From Streptomyces sp. SCSIO 30461 (lineage in GTDB: Bacteria; Actinomycetota; Actinomycetes; Streptomycetales; Streptomycetaceae), in the NCBI RefSeq assembly GCF_037023745.1, contig NZ_CP146101.1, positions 5,138,001 to 5,202,000 on the forward strand: a DNA stretch of 64,000 bases, written 5' to 3'. Below the pieces are notes generated by a model. It saw only the letters and a program-made list of their open reading frames with translations, did not search any database and had not been told where the DNA came from. The first letter of the stretch is position 1. Each line of letters starts with the position of its first letter. Position numbers and translations under genes: made by a program. Of the stretch, positions 40,218-50,581 are shown in pieces.

Positions 40218-41090
40218 GTGACCGAGACTATGGCCGACGTAACCCGCGTCGGAGTGGTGGGCTGCGGCCAGATGGGCGCCGGTATCGCCGAGGTGTGCGC
40301 CCGCAGCGGACTCGAGGTCAAGGTCGCCGAGACCACCGGCGAGGCCCTTGAGATCGGCCGTACGCGTCTGTACAACTCCCTCTCCAAGGCCGCCGAGCGC
40401 GGAAAGATCACGGAGGAGGAGCGCGATGCGACGCTGGCCCGGCTGAGCTTCACCACAGATCTCGGCGAGTTCGCGGACCGCGATCTGGTCATCGAGGCCG
40501 TCGTGGAGAACGAGCAGGTCAAGACGGAGATCTTCCAGGTGCTCGACCAGGTGGTGACCCGTCAGGACGCGATTCTGGCCTCGAACACCTCCTCCATCCC
40601 GCTGGTGAAGCTGGCCGTCGCCACCTCACGGCCGGACCAGGTCATCGGCATCCACTTCTTCAACCCCGCCCCGGTGCAGAAGCTGGTGGAGCTGATCCCG
40701 GCGCTGACGACGTCCGAGGAGACGATCAAGCGCGCCGAGGCCGTGGTCCAGCAGGTGCTGGGCAAGCACGCCATCCGCGCCCAGGACCGCTCGGGCTTCG
40801 TCGTGAACGCGCTCCTGATCCCGTATCTGCTGTCCGCCATCCGGATGTTCGAGTCGGGCATCGCGAGCCGCGAGGACATCGACAACGGCATGGAGATGGG
40901 TTGCGCCCACCCGATGGGACCGCTGAAGCTCTCGGACCTGATCGGTCTGGACACGGTCGCATCGGTCGCCGACTCGATGTACGCGGAGTTCAAGGAGCCC
41001 CTGTACGCGGCGCCGCCCCTGCTCCAGCGGATGGTCGACGCGGGCCGGCTGGGACGCAAGACGGGCTCGGGCTTCTACCCGTACTCGTGA
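40218..41090 (+). CDS. 3-hydroxybutyryl-CoA dehydrogenase
   Basis: 290 residues. NAD site VGVVGCGQMGAGIAEVCARS; IHFFNPAPVQKLVELIPA is the HCDH signature with the catalytic His; IASREDIDNGMEMGCAHPMG and GRLGRKTGSGFYPYS end the C-terminal domain. It interconverts 3-hydroxybutyryl-CoA and acetoacetyl-CoA. GTG 40218 has AAAGG 6 bases upstream; ATG 40230 is an alternative. Confidence 0.94.
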   Translation: MTETMADVTRVGVVGCGQMGAGIAEVCARSGLEVKVAETTGEALEIGRTRLYNSLSKAAERGKITEEERDATLARLSFTTDLGEFADRDLVIEAVVENEQVKTEIFQVLDQVVTRQDAILASNTSSIPLVKLAVATSRPDQVIGIHFFNPAPVQKLVELIPALTTSEETIKRAEAVVQQVLGKHAIRAQDRSGFVVNALLIPYLLSAIRMFESGIASREDIDNGMEMGCAHPMGPLKLSDLIGLDTVASVADSMYAEFKEPLYAAPPLLQRMVDAGRLGRKTGSGFYPYS

Positions 41091-41234
41091 ACGGCACTGA
41101 GCCCAGGGGTGTTCGGAACGTCCACCCCCGGGTCTCCTCCCCTGCTCCCTGGGGGGACCTCCCGTGACAGGGCGGTCATAGCAGGGTCATACACAACCGG
41201 AGCCGGTGCACGGCGCGGAAGCACTGCTTCTTCG

Positions 41235-41273
41235 ATGGGGCGCACCCGGGTGACCCGGGTGCGCCCCATCGCG
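41235..41273. terminator. bidirectional terminator between hbd-type gene and pheT
   Basis: An 18-bp perfect inverted repeat with a 3-base loop (TGA), starting CGATGGGGCGCACCCGGG, lies between two converging genes. Confidence 0.9.
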
Positions 41274-41290
41274 CGACGGAGAGGCGACCG

Positions 41291-43870
41291 TCAGGCGCCG
41301 CGGAGCACCGCGCCGACGCGTTCCGACGCCAGGGCGACCGCCGCGTCGCGCGCCGCCGATGCCTCGTCGACGGTCAGCGTACGGTCGGGAGCGCGGAAGC
41401 GCAGGGCATACGCCAGCGACTTCCGGCCCGCACCGATCTGCTCACCGGAGAACACGTCGAACAGCCGGATGGACTCCAGCAGTCCGCCCGCGCCTTCCCG
41501 CAGCACCCGCTCGACCTCGTCCGACGGCACATCGGACGGGACGACCAGGGCGACGTCCTGCGTGGCCACCGGGAAGGTGGAGATGCGCGGCGCCTGAAGC
41601 GTGCCCTCCCCGGCCCGCTCGATCAGGTCGAGCTCCAGCTCCATCGCGCAGCTGCGCTCCGGCAGCCCGAACGCCTTGATGACGCGCGGGTGCAGCTCAC
41701 CGGCGTGGCCGACGAGGGTCTCAGCACCGTCGACCGTGGCGTAAAGACCCGCACAGCGCCCCGGGTGCCATGGGGCGTGCTGGTCGGCACGGACCACGAG
41801 CTCGACACCGGCCTCACGGGCCACCGTACGAGCCGACTCGACCGCGTCCGCCCAATCGGCCGGGCGGCCCTGGCCCCACCAGCCGGCCTGCTCTCGGGCA
41901 CCGGCGAGCACGGTGGCGACCCGCCGCGGCTGGCGCGGCAGCGCCGCGTTCAACAGGGCGATCTCCTCGTCCGTGGGACGGCGGTCCACGGACAGCGTCT
42001 CCGGGAGCGCGGTCGGCACATCGCCCGTCGGGCGGAAGACCAGACCGGTCTCGAACAGGGCCAGATCATGAGTGCCGCGGCCGGCGTTGCGGCGCAGCGC
42101 GGTGAGCAGTCCCGGCAGCAGCGTGGTGCGCATTGCCGGTTCCTCGTCCGAGATCGGGTTGACCAGGGTGACGGCGGTGCGCCGCGGGTCGTCCGCCTCG
42201 AATCCGAGCTGGTCCAGCACAGCCTCGCCGATGAACGGGTAGTTCAGTGCCTCGACATAGCCCGCCCCTGCGAGCGCCCGGCCGACCCGGCGGTGAAGCC
42301 GCTGGCGCGCGGTGAGCCCGCGGCCGGACGGCGGCGTGGGCAGGGTGGACGGGAGGTTCTCGTAGCCCTCCAGCCGGATGACCTCTTCGGCGAGGTCGTT
42401 CGGCGCGTGCAGGTCGGGCCGCCACGACGGAACGGTGACCACGAGCTCGTCCTGCCCGTAGACATCGCAGCCGACCTCCTGGAGGCGGCGGACGACGGTC
42501 TCCCGGCCGTACGCGACGCCGGCCACCCGGTCGGGGTGGTCCGCTGGCATCGTGATGGTGCGCGGCGCGGACGGGGCGATGATCTCGGTGACCCCGGCCT
42601 CCGCCGTGCCGCCCGCGAGGAGCACCAGCAGGTCCACCGTGCGCTGCGCGGCAGCGGCCGCGGCCTGCGGGTCGACGCCGCGCTCGAAGCGCCTGGACGC
42701 CTCGGACGACAGCTTGTGGCGGCGCGCCGTTCGGGCGATCGACACCGGGTCGAAGTGAGCGGCCTCGATGACGACTTCGGTGGTGCCGTGCACGTCACCG
42801 TTCGAGCCGGCGGAATCGGACTCGGTGGTGACGGAGTCGGCGATCTCGCTGTTGGCTCCGCCCATCACACCGGCGAGGCCGATCGGGCCGCGGTCGTCGG
42901 TGATGACCAGATCCCCGGCGTCCAGCACGCGCTTGACTCCGTCGAGGGTGGTGAACTTCTCGCCTGCCTCGGCGCGGCGCACCCCGATGGGCCCCTGGAG
43001 GCGGGCCCGGTCGTAGGCGTGCAGAGGCTGGCCGAGCTCCAGCATCACGTAGTTCGTGATGTCGACGGCCAGCGAGATGGGGCGCATGCCGGCCTTCTGG
43101 AGCCTGCGCTGCATCCAGATCGGGGAGCGGGCCTCGGGGTCGATGCCGACGACGGTGCGCGCGGTGAAGCGGTCGCAGCCCATCGGGTCGCTGATCCGCA
43201 CCGCGTGGCCGAACGAGTTGGGCGCGGGCACGTCGAGCAGCGCCGGGTCGCGCAGCGGCAGCCCGTAGGCGATGGCGGCCTCGCGGGCGACACCGCGCAT
43301 CGACAGGCAGTAGCCGCGGTCCGGGGTGACGGCGATGTCGAGGACCTCGTCGTACAGCTCGAGCAGCTCGGTGGCGTCGGTGCCCACCTCGACCTCGGGC
43401 GGCAGCACGATGATGCCGTGCGTGCTGTCCTCGCCCATGCCCAGCTCGTCGCTGGAGCAGATCATGCCGCGGGAGACCCGGCCGTAGGTCTTGCGCTCGG
43501 CGATACGGAAGTCACCCGGCAGGACGGCGCCGGGCAGGGCCACGACGACCTTGTCGCCGACGGCGAAGTTCCGGGCGCCGCAGATGATCTCCTGCGGCTC
43601 ACCCGTGCCTCCCCCAGAGCCTTCGGCCTGGGAGGTGCCACCGGCCGCGCCCACATCGACCGTGCAGAAGCGGATCGGCTTCTTGAACTCGGTCAGCTCC
43701 TCGATGGTGGCCACCTGCCCCACGACGAGGGGGCCCGTGAGCCCGGCGCCGAGCTGCTCGACGCTCTCGACCTCGAGCCCGGCGGCAATCAGTTTGGCCT
43801 GTACGTCACGACCGGCCTCCGTCGCCGGCAGGTCGACGTACTCCCGCAGCCATGAAAGCGGGATCCGCAT
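41291..43870 (-). CDS. pheT: phenylalanyl-tRNA synthetase beta subunit
   Basis: 859 residues, slightly long. Order: N-terminal [20 protein letters not shown]; tRNA-binding OB fold (residues about 40-160); B3/B4 editing region with [20 protein letters not shown] and [21 protein letters not shown]5; catalytic-like core; C-terminal anticodon-binding FDX-ACB ([20 protein letters not shown]). About 14 extra Gly/Ser-rich residues near position 75-88 correspond to a hairpin element at 43603-43645. The ATG shares a base with the pheS stop (TGATG). Confidence 0.96.
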   Translation of the reverse strand: MRIPLSWLREYVDLPATEAGRDVQAKLIAAGLEVESVEQLGAGLTGPLVVGQVATIEELTEFKKPIRFCTVDVGAAGGTSQAEGSGGGTGEPQEIICGARNFAVGDKVVVALPGAVLPGDFRIAERKTYGRVSRGMICSSDELGMGEDSTHGIIVLPPEVEVGTDATELLELYDEVLDIAVTPDRGYCLSMRGVAREAAIAYGLPLRDPALLDVPAPNSFGHAVRISDPMGCDRFTARTVVGIDPEARSPIWMQRRLQKAGMRPISLAVDITNYVMLELGQPLHAYDRARLQGPIGVRRAEAGEKFTTLDGVKRVLDAGDLVITDDRGPIGLAGVMGGANSEIADSVTTESDSAGSNGDVHGTTEVVIEAAHFDPVSIARTARRHKLSSEASRRFERGVDPQAAAAAAQRTVDLLVLLAGGTAEAGVTEIIAPSAPRTITMPADHPDRVAGVAYGRETVVRRLQEVGCDVYGQDELVVTVPSWRPDLHAPNDLAEEVIRLEGYENLPSTLPTPPSGRGLTARQRLHRRVGRALAGAGYVEALNYPFIGEAVLDQLGFEADDPRRTAVTLVNPISDEEPAMRTTLLPGLLTALRRNAGRGTHDLALFETGLVFRPTGDVPTALPETLSVDRRPTDEEIALLNAALPRQPRRVATVLAGAREQAGWWGQGRPADWADAVESARTVAREAGVELVVRADQHAPWHPGRCAGLYATVDGAETLVGHAGELHPRVIKAFGLPERSCAMELELDLIERAGEGTLQAPRISTFPVATQDVALVVPSDVPSDEVERVLREGAGGLLESIRLFDVFSGEQIGAGRKSLAYALRFRAPDRTLTVDEASAARDAAVALASERVGAVLRGA
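43603..43645 (-). repeat. hairpin element inserted in the pheT coding region
   Basis: On the plus strand TGCCTCCCCCAGAGCC and GGCCTGGGAGGTGCCA enclose a TTC-type loop, a pattern I recognise from dispersed Streptomyces intergenic hairpins. Here it lies in frame within pheT and encodes the linker [15 protein letters not shown], in a surface loop of the tRNA-binding domain. Confidence 0.55.
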
Positions 43871-45009
43871 CAGATCTCCATCCCGAAGGGCCGGGTGAAC
43901 CGGACGTCACCCTCGACCATGTCTCGCATGTCCTCGACGTTGTGGCGGAACATCAGCATCCGCTCGATACCGAACCCGAAGGCGAACCCGCTGTACTTCT
44001 CGGGGTCGACACCGCAGGCGACCAGCACCTTCGGGTTGACCATCCCGCAACCGCCGAGCTCGATCCAGCCCTCGCTCGAGCAGGTGCGGCAGGGGCGGTC
44101 CGGGTTGCCGACGGACTCGCCGCGGCACACGTAGCAGACCATGTCCATCTCGGCGGACGGCTCGGTGAACGGGAAGAAATTCGGCCGCAGCCGGGTCTTC
44201 ATCCCCTCGCCGAACAGCGCCTGGACCATGTGGTCGAGCGTCCCCTTGAGGTCGGCCATGGTGAGGCCCTCGTCCACGGCCAGCAGCTCGACCTGATGGA
44301 ACACCGGGGTGTGCGTGGCGTCGAGGTCGTCGGTGCGGTAGACGCGGCCGGGGCAGATCACATACAGCGGCGGCTCGCGGTCCAGCATCGAGCGGACCTG
44401 TACGGGGGAGGTGTGGGTGCGCAGGACGAGGCCGCCCTGGTTCGGTGCGTCGGCTCCCGCCGAGACTTCGCCGCCCTGGACGAAGAAGGTGTCGTGCTCA
44501 CCGCGGGCGGGATGGTCCGCCGCGATGTTCAGCGCGTCGAAGTTCAGCCATTCGGACTCGACCTCGGGGCCTTCGGCGACCTCGTAGCCCATGGCTGTGA
44601 AGACGTCCTCGATGCGCTCCATGAGCGTGGTGAGCGGGTGCCGGGCGCCTGCGGGGGTGCGGTCGTAGGGCAGCGTGACATCCACCGCCTCCTCGACCAG
44701 CACTCGGGTGTCCCGCTCCGCTTCCAGCTCGGCCTGCCGTGCGGCCAGGCCCTTGTTCACGGCGCCGCGGGCCTGGCCCACACGCTTTCCGGCGTCGGCC
44801 TTGGCGTGCGGCGGCAGGGCGCCGATCTCGCGGTTCGCGAGGGCGAGCGGCGAGGCGGGGCCGGTGTGCGCGATCTTCGCCTCGTGGAGCGCGTCGAGGT
44901 CGCCGGCGGCGGCGAAGGCGGCGAGCGCCTCGTCCCGCATGCGCTCGATCTCTTCCGGTTTCAGTGCCTCGACCTCTACTGGGTCGTACGACTTATTGGG
45001 TGCCGACAT
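43870..45009 (-). CDS. pheS: phenylalanyl-tRNA synthetase alpha subunit
   Basis: 379 residues: coiled-coil N-terminus, then catalytic core with motif 2 region [20 protein letters not shown] and motif 3 [35 protein letters not shown] lies between. It charges tRNA-Phe with PheT. I start it at ATG 45009 (GGGAAG just upstream), where homology begins; a 47-residue upstream extension overlaps a MITE-like leader and is rejected. Co-transcribed with pheT. Confidence 0.95.
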   Translation of the reverse strand: MSAPNKSYDPVEVEALKPEEIERMRDEALAAFAAAGDLDALHEAKIAHTGPASPLALANREIGALPPHAKADAGKRVGQARGAVNKGLAARQAELEAERDTRVLVEEAVDVTLPYDRTPAGARHPLTTLMERIEDVFTAMGYEVAEGPEVESEWLNFDALNIAADHPARGEHDTFFVQGGEVSAGADAPNQGGLVLRTHTSPVQVRSMLDREPPLYVICPGRVYRTDDLDATHTPVFHQVELLAVDEGLTMADLKGTLDHMVQALFGEGMKTRLRPNFFPFTEPSAEMDMVCYVCRGESVGNPDRPCRTCSSEGWIELGGCGMVNPKVLVACGVDPEKYSGFAFGFGIERMLMFRHNVEDMRDMVEGDVRFTRPFGMEI

Positions 45010-45219
45010 TTCTTCCCGTGCTTCCGATGGGGTGGCTGGGGCCCCCGCTGGGCCGCATCTGACAAATCCCGCCTGGCTCGTCCCGCCCTGCGGGCGGACG
45101 GCGCTATTCATGAGACACGACCTCGACGACCGAGGACGCAAAGGTGCCAAAGGTCGAGTTTAGCGGGGTGAGGTATACGAGAGAGCCCGTGGTCCGCTGG
45201 TCGGGACTCGGCCGAGGGG
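45010..45219 (-). promoter_or_regulatory. pheST leader with MITE-like remnant
   Basis: The stretch 45040-45115 holds the 20-base run CCCGCCCTGCGGGCGGACGG (45083-45102), identical to the complement of 14483-14502 inside the MITE, with further looser similarity on both sides (CGCATCTGAC here, CGCATCAGAC there). It forms a hairpin 80 bases before pheS. No T-box and no Phe-rich leader peptide was found. Confidence 0.5.
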
Positions 45220-46413
45220 TCAGCCGAGATACGCCGGGGCGCCCACGGGCAGCGTAAATCGGAACTCGGCGCCGCCGCGTGGGCCGCGGCCGACGGTGAT
45301 CGTCCCGCCGTGCGCCTCCACGATGCCCTTGACGATGTACAGACCAAGACCGGTGCCACCGCGTTTGCTCCCGCGCCAGAAACGGGTGAAGACACGGCCC
45401 ATCGATTCCTCGGGGATGCCGGGGCCTTCGTCGCTCACGGTGACAACCGTTCCCTTCTCGTCGTGGTCCGCTGGTTGTGCAGGCGCTGCCGCCACCTCGA
45501 TCGTGACGGTTCCCTCTCCGTGGCGCACCGCGTTTTCCAGCAGGTTGCCGAGCACCTGGTCGATCTTGTCGGGGTCTGCCCACAGCGCGGGCAGACCGCA
45601 CTCGACACGTACGAAGAAACGGTCGGGTGACTGGCCCCGTGCAGTGTGCGCCTGGATGTGACGGCCCACGGCGGCGGCGATGTCGACCGGCTGACGCCGG
45701 ACCTCCAGCCGTCCCGAGTCGATCCGGGAGATGTCGAGGAGCTCGGCGATCAGCCGGGTGACGCGGTCCGCGTCGGCGTCGACGGTCTCCAGCATCAGCC
45801 GCTTCTGGTCGTCGGTGAAGCGCTCCCACTTGGCCAGCAGGGTGGCGGTGAAGCCCTTCACCGAGGTCAGCGGCGAGCGCAGCTCATGGGCGACGGTGGC
45901 GATCAGCTCGGCATGGCTGCGTTCGGTACGGCGCCGGGCCTCGGTGCCTCGCAGCGTGACGACGACCCGGCGCACGGGCCCGGTCGGGGTCGCACGGACG
46001 TAGCGCGCGGAGACCAGCACCTCGCGGCCACCGGGCAGCAGCAGATTGCGTTCCGGCTGGCCGGCACGGGTGGCGAGACCACCGTAGGGATCGGTCAGCG
46101 GCCACCAGCGGTGCCCCGTGAGGTCCTCCAGGGGCAGGACACGCTCCAGCGACTGCCCGATCGCCTCACACCGCGGGGTGGCCGTGATGCGTACCGCCGC
46201 GGCGTTGAAGCAGATCACCAGGCCGCTCTCGTCGGCGACGACCAGTCCGTCGGGCAGGTCGTCGGGGTCGATGCCAAGGTCGCCGAGGCCCGGGAGCAGG
46301 CAGCCCGTGGCGCTGTACGCCGACGCGGCGGCCGACTGCGCGACCGGTCTCCCGGCGGAATCGCCGACCGACTTCGCAGCGGACTTCGACGGCCTGCTGG
46401 TGCCGACAGCCAT
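45220..46413 (-). CDS. cytosolic sensor histidine kinase (orphan)
   Basis: 397 residues, no membrane span. PAS domain about residues 50-150 (GLVVADESGLVICFNAAAVR), HisKA with H-box ATVAHELRSPLTSVKGFTAT, then HATPase: N box DKIDQVLGNLLENAVRHGEG, G1 VSDEGPGIPEESM, G2 GGTGLGLYIVKGIVEAHGG. No response regulator gene is adjacent. It precedes pheST on the same strand, 210 bases away. Confidence 0.93.
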   Translation of the reverse strand: MAVGTSRPSKSAAKSVGDSAGRPVAQSAAASAYSATGCLLPGLGDLGIDPDDLPDGLVVADESGLVICFNAAAVRITATPRCEAIGQSLERVLPLEDLTGHRWWPLTDPYGGLATRAGQPERNLLLPGGREVLVSARYVRATPTGPVRRVVVTLRGTEARRRTERSHAELIATVAHELRSPLTSVKGFTATLLAKWERFTDDQKRLMLETVDADADRVTRLIAELLDISRIDSGRLEVRRQPVDIAAAVGRHIQAHTARGQSPDRFFVRVECGLPALWADPDKIDQVLGNLLENAVRHGEGTVTIEVAAAPAQPADHDEKGTVVTVSDEGPGIPEESMGRVFTRFWRGSKRGGTGLGLYIVKGIVEAHGGTITVGRGPRGGAEFRFTLPVGAPAYLG

Positions 46414-46536
46414 CCCCGTACCCCACCTCTCGAACCGGTGCAGTGGGTCCCCGAGTTGGCCACCCTACTAGGCGTCGGTGACGGAGCGACAGCCCTGTCC
46501 GCTGCACAGCCGGCACCGGGACGCGCGGGAGCCGGC

Positions 46537-47397
<861 letters not shown>

Positions 47398-47481
47398 ACT
47401 CACTTCTCTTGTTGCGCTCGGGCGCACAGGGGGCGGGGTGGCGGGGTCCGGGCCGGCACGGTGGGCCCGGCCCCCGACGCA

Positions 47482-47516
47482 CACGGACCCGCAGGCCAGT
47501 GGCCTGCGGGTCCGTG
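47482..47516 (-). terminator. terminator of the infC-rpmI-rplT operon
   Basis: A 16-bp perfect stem (47482-47497 with 47501-47516) with an AGT loop, 27 bases past the rplT stop. Confidence 0.85.
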
Positions 47517-47542
47517 ACGGTCCTGGGACGCGAGGGTGGCCG

Positions 47543-47935
47543 TCAGGCCGCGGACGCGGCCCTCGGGGCGTTGACGTCGCTCGGGAGGGCCTTCTGGGCG
47601 ACCTCGACGAGCGCGGCGAACGCGGCGGCGTCGTTGACCGCGAGCTCGGCCAGGATCTTGCGGTCCACCTCGACGTTGGCGGCCTTCAGACCCTGGATGA
47701 AGCGGTTGTAGGTGATGCCGTTGGCGCGGGCAGCGGCGTTGATGCGCTGGATCCACAGCTGACGGAAGTCGCCCTTGCGCTTCTTGCGGTCGTTGTAGTT
47801 GTAGACGAGGGAGTGGGTGACCTGCTCCTTCGCCTTGCGGTACAGGCGCGAGCGCTGGCCGCGGTAGCCGCTGGCCTGCTCGAGGATCGCCCGGCGCTTC
47901 TTGTGGGCGTTGACTGCCCGCTTGACGCGTGCCAC
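47543..47935 (-). CDS. rplT: 50S ribosomal protein L20
   Basis: 130 residues starting [20 protein letters not shown], with the conserved [20 protein letters not shown] and [20 protein letters not shown]. It binds 23S rRNA early in assembly and, in other bacteria, represses its own operon by binding a leader RNA. Third in infC-rpmI-rplT; ends in a long strong hairpin. Confidence 0.98.
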   Translation of the reverse strand: MARVKRAVNAHKKRRAILEQASGYRGQRSRLYRKAKEQVTHSLVYNYNDRKKRKGDFRQLWIQRINAAARANGITYNRFIQGLKAANVEVDRKILAELAVNDAAAFAALVEVAQKALPSDVNAPRAASAA

Positions 47936-48042
47936 TTGTTAACTCCTTGTAGCGGGGTCGCGGTTGTCCTCACGCGACCCGGAAACGATTGGGTCCCGGT
48001 CCTGGCCGGAGGCCCCCGTCGCCCGGGGGCACGAGATCAAGG

Positions 48043-48237
48043 TCAGATGCCCAGCATCTTCTTGATCTTGGCGGCGTCACCCGGGGCCATCTCGGCGTTG
48101 CCGGTGAGGCGACGCGTCAGCTTGGACGACTTGTGCTCGAGCAGGTGGCGCTTGCCGGCGCGCTCGCGGAGCACCTTGCCGGAGCCGGTGATCTTGAAAC
48201 GCTTCTTGGCACCGCTGTGCGTCTTGTTCTTCGGCAT
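48043..48237 (-). CDS. rpmI: 50S ribosomal protein L35
   Basis: 64 residues, [20 protein letters not shown] start and [14 protein letters not shown] core, the full L35 length. It lies between infC and rplT as in nearly all bacteria, with about 100-base gaps on both sides. Confidence 0.98.
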   Translation of the reverse strand: MPKNKTHSGAKKRFKITGSGKVLRERAGKRHLLEHKSSKLTRRLTGNAEMAPGDAAKIKKMLGI

Positions 48238-48341
48238 CGCGCCGTTGTCTCCTCGTCAGTGGCGCTCTCGTCGCCGGTCCGAAAACCGGCAGGCGAAAGC
48301 GTCAGATGTATCGGTTGATGTCCAGGACGGCTGTCCCGGCA

Positions 48342-48989
48342 TCAGGCCTCGGCGGGCTCCTCAGCGGAGTCCACTGCCTGAACGTGCTCCTCAGCGGAGT
48401 CCGGCTGGGCGGACTGGGCCTGGCGCTCCGCCTTGCGGGCGGCCTGCGCCTCGCGGGCTTCGGCCATCGCCTCGGTCTTCTTCTTGTGCGGACCGAGAAC
48501 CATGATCATGTTCCGGCCGTCCTGCTTCGGGTTCGACTCGACGAAACCGAGCTCCTGGACGTCCTCGGCGAGCCGCTGGAGCAGTCGGTAGCCGAGCTCC
48601 GGCCGGGACTGCTCGCGACCACGGAACATGATCGTGATCTTGACCTTGTCGCCCTGCTTGAGGAACCGGACGACGTGACCCTTCTTGGTGTCATAGTCGT
48701 GCGGGTCGATCTTCGGCCGGAGCTTCATCTCCTTGATGACCGTGTGCGCCTGGTTCTTGCGCGCCTCACGGGCCTTCATGGCCGACTCGTACTTGAACTT
48801 CCCGTAGTCCATGAGCTTGCACACAGGCGGACGGGCGTTCGCCGCGACCTCGACCAGGTCGAGGTCGTACTCCTGGGCAAGCTCCAGGGCCTTGGCAAGC
48901 GGGACAATCCCGACCTGCTCGCCGCTGGGACCGACAAGTCGCACCTCGGGAACGCGAATCCGGTCGTTGATGCGGGGCTCGGCGCTGAT
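48342..48989 (-). CDS. infC: translation initiation factor IF-3
   Basis: 215 residues if begun at ATC 48989. The N-domain starts [20 protein letters not shown], the linker is [15 protein letters not shown], and the C-domain has [19 protein letters not shown]. The C-terminus carries an Ala/Glu/Gln-rich tail of about 35 residues. No ATG, GTG or TTG lies in frame near the N-domain start, whereas GAGGAGG stands 4-5 bases before ATC. Rare AUU/AUC starts are a known IF3 autoregulation device. Annotated longer forms to 49259 use leader sequence and are rejected. Confidence 0.92.
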   Translation of the reverse strand: MSAEPRINDRIRVPEVRLVGPSGEQVGIVPLAKALELAQEYDLDLVEVAANARPPVCKLMDYGKFKYESAMKAREARKNQAHTVIKEMKLRPKIDPHDYDTKKGHVVRFLKQGDKVKITIMFRGREQSRPELGYRLLQRLAEDVQELGFVESNPKQDGRNMIMVLGPHKKKTEAMAEAREAQAARKAERQAQSAQPDSAEEHVQAVDSAEEPAEA

Positions 48990-49342
48990 GGATCCTCCTC
49001 GGTAGCACCACGCGGCGGTCTGGCGGACAGCCACGCAACGTCTGTTCTCTTCAACCAACCGCGCCGGCTCATGAAAAATGCCCCGACGGGCACAGGCGGG
49101 GCTCCAGAAAAACCGGAACACCGCACGGCGAACCGCGGGGCGCTGCTTCGGGCGGCTTCCATCGTCCGTACGGAACGATGGGCGCCGCCTGACCGGTGAC
49201 CCGCCACCCTTCGAGGGCGGTAGGTGGGAGTTCGGAGCCTCCACTTGTGGGCCGGACACACGGGTGACCGACCGGTCGTTACAACAGGTTAGCAGCTCCC
49301 GGCGGCGGGAGCGAACCGAAAGGGACCGCGGGCACGCGCTGA
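48990..49342 (-). promoter_or_regulatory. long structured leader of infC-rpmI-rplT
   Basis: 353 bases with the operon promoter and several stem-loops: one at 49159-49181 (CCATCGT with ACGATGG) and an attenuator at 49080-49102. The layout recalls the infC leader of Bacillus, in which L20 binding drives premature termination. The promoter itself was not resolved. Confidence 0.55.
49080..49102 (-). terminator. attenuator in the infC leader
   Basis: GCCCCG (49097-49102) and CGGGGC (49080-49085) pair across an 11-base loop, followed in the transcript by A-T-T-T-T-T. A T-tract is rare in this GC-rich genome, so intrinsic termination about 90 bases before the infC start is credible. Confidence 0.7.
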
Positions 49343-49729
49343 TCAGCCGTAGACCGGGCCGGTGTACTTCTCACCGGGACCCTGCCCCGGCTCGTCCGGG
49401 ACGATCGACGCCTCACGGAAGGCCAATTGGAGGGACTTGAGCCCGTCACGCAGCGGGGCCGCGTGGAAGGAGCTGATCTCGGTGGCACCGGCGTCGAGCA
49501 GCCCGGCCAGCGCGTGCACCAGCTTGCGCGCCTCGTCCAGGTCCTTGTGCTTGTCGCCGTCCTCGGTCAGCCCGAGCTTCACAGCGGCGGCACTCATCAG
49601 GTTGACCGCGACCGTGACGATCACTTCGACCGCGGGCACCTCCGCGATGTCCCGGGCCATGGCGTCGAAGTCGGGAGCCTCTGCGGCGTCAGCGCTCGGC
49701 GTCTCGTTGCTGGGGGTCGCGTCACTCAT
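49343..49729 (-). CDS. DUF1844 protein
   Basis: 128 residues: acidic N-terminus, then [34 protein letters not shown] and [20 protein letters not shown], the DUF1844 core. The function is unknown; it is habitually next to infC in actinomycetes, as here. ATG 49729 is chosen; GTG 49738 would add three residues. Confidence 0.9.
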   Translation of the reverse strand: MSDATPSNETPSADAAEAPDFDAMARDIAEVPAVEVIVTVAVNLMSAAAVKLGLTEDGDKHKDLDEARKLVHALAGLLDAGATEISSFHAAPLRDGLKSLQLAFREASIVPDEPGQGPGEKYTGPVYG

Positions 49730-49750
49730 GCGCCCCACGATATGCGGTGC

Positions 49751-49770
49751 TCTCTACGGACGTACGTAGA
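49751..49770 (-). terminator. small hairpin at the sseB-like stop
   Basis: CTCTACG-GACGTA-CGTAGAG forms a 7-bp stem overlapping the stop codon of the upstream gene. It could be a weak terminator or a processing site. Confidence 0.4.
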
Positions 49771-50485
49771 GGGGCTCCCCCGGAGGCACGGCCTCCGGGG
49801 GCAGCACGGCCAGATCGAGACCGCGTACGAGGCGGGCCCGCAGGGTCTCGTCCGCCGCGAGCGCCTCGGCAACACGCTGGGCGACGTCGGCGGGCACGGC
49901 ATCGGGCGCCGGGACCAGCGCGAGGGTGCCGTCGGCGCTTCCTGGGCCCAGGTGGGCGCGGAGCAGCCCGGGCTCTGCCGCGACAACGGACCGTACCGCC
50001 TCACGCACGACCTGATCGGTCAGCGGATCGGTGCTGGTGCGCCCCTCCGCGAGGGCGAGGAGCGCCCGCCCGGTCAGCGGGTACGGGACGGGCCCCGCGA
50101 GGTCCAGCAGGAGGGTGTCCGCCTTCTCGTGCACGGCGGCGGCGAGGGCCTGGTGCAGTGGTACGGCGACCGGCCTGGCCTGAGGGTCCCACCGGGCGAG
50201 CGACTCGGCGGAGGTGAAGGCGGGCAGCGCCCGGCGGCCCCCCAGGGTCAGCGTGGGTACGGCCATGTCGCTGGTCTTCTCGTGGCGCAGCCCCTGCTCG
50301 TCCACCTCGACCTCGCCGAGCAGCGCGACGACCGGGACGAGCAACCGGGCGCCTTTGAGTGCCTGGAGGACCGGCTGCTCGGCGTTCCTGTCCTCGGCCC
50401 AGGCGGTGAGCGCCGTGGTGAGGGCGGGGTCGGCGGAGCCGTCGTCGTCGGGAAACGGGGAGTCGGGGATGTTCTTGAGCGCCAC
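49754..50485 (-). CDS. SseB-family protein
   Basis: 243 residues with two SseB-like repeats: GARLLVPVVALLGEVEVD then AVPTLTLGGRRALPAFTSAE in the first half, and DTLLLDLAGPVPYPLTG plus LVRGLDLAVLPPEAVPPGEP near the end. Streptomyces carry several of these; some sit beside type VII secretion genes. The role is unknown. GTG 50485 begins the conserved ALKNIPDSPFPDDDGSADPA. The C-terminal coding DNA holds an 11-bp perfect hairpin (49777-49801). Confidence 0.85.
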   Translation of the reverse strand: MALKNIPDSPFPDDDGSADPALTTALTAWAEDRNAEQPVLQALKGARLLVPVVALLGEVEVDEQGLRHEKTSDMAVPTLTLGGRRALPAFTSAESLARWDPQARPVAVPLHQALAAAVHEKADTLLLDLAGPVPYPLTGRALLALAEGRTSTDPLTDQVVREAVRSVVAAEPGLLRAHLGPGSADGTLALVPAPDAVPADVAQRVAEALAADETLRARLVRGLDLAVLPPEAVPPGEPLYVRP

Positions 50486-50581
50486 ACGATGAGCCTAGTG
50501 CAGGGCGGTTTCGCCACCGCCCGCCGCACGGGCGCCCGCCCGTGCGCGTCACGTGGCGACCGGTGGCCGGGATCAGCCGGG

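Noticed and set aside
41690..43855. 721-codon plus-strand ORF opposite pheT
   Set aside because: Antisense of pheT with no recognisable domain.
45010..45219. T-box or Phe-rich leader peptide for pheST
   Set aside because: No T-box core and no short ORF with clustered Phe codons.
49777..49801. 11-bp perfect hairpin as a terminator
   Set aside because: It lies inside the sseB-like coding region before the stop codon; probably coding-driven.
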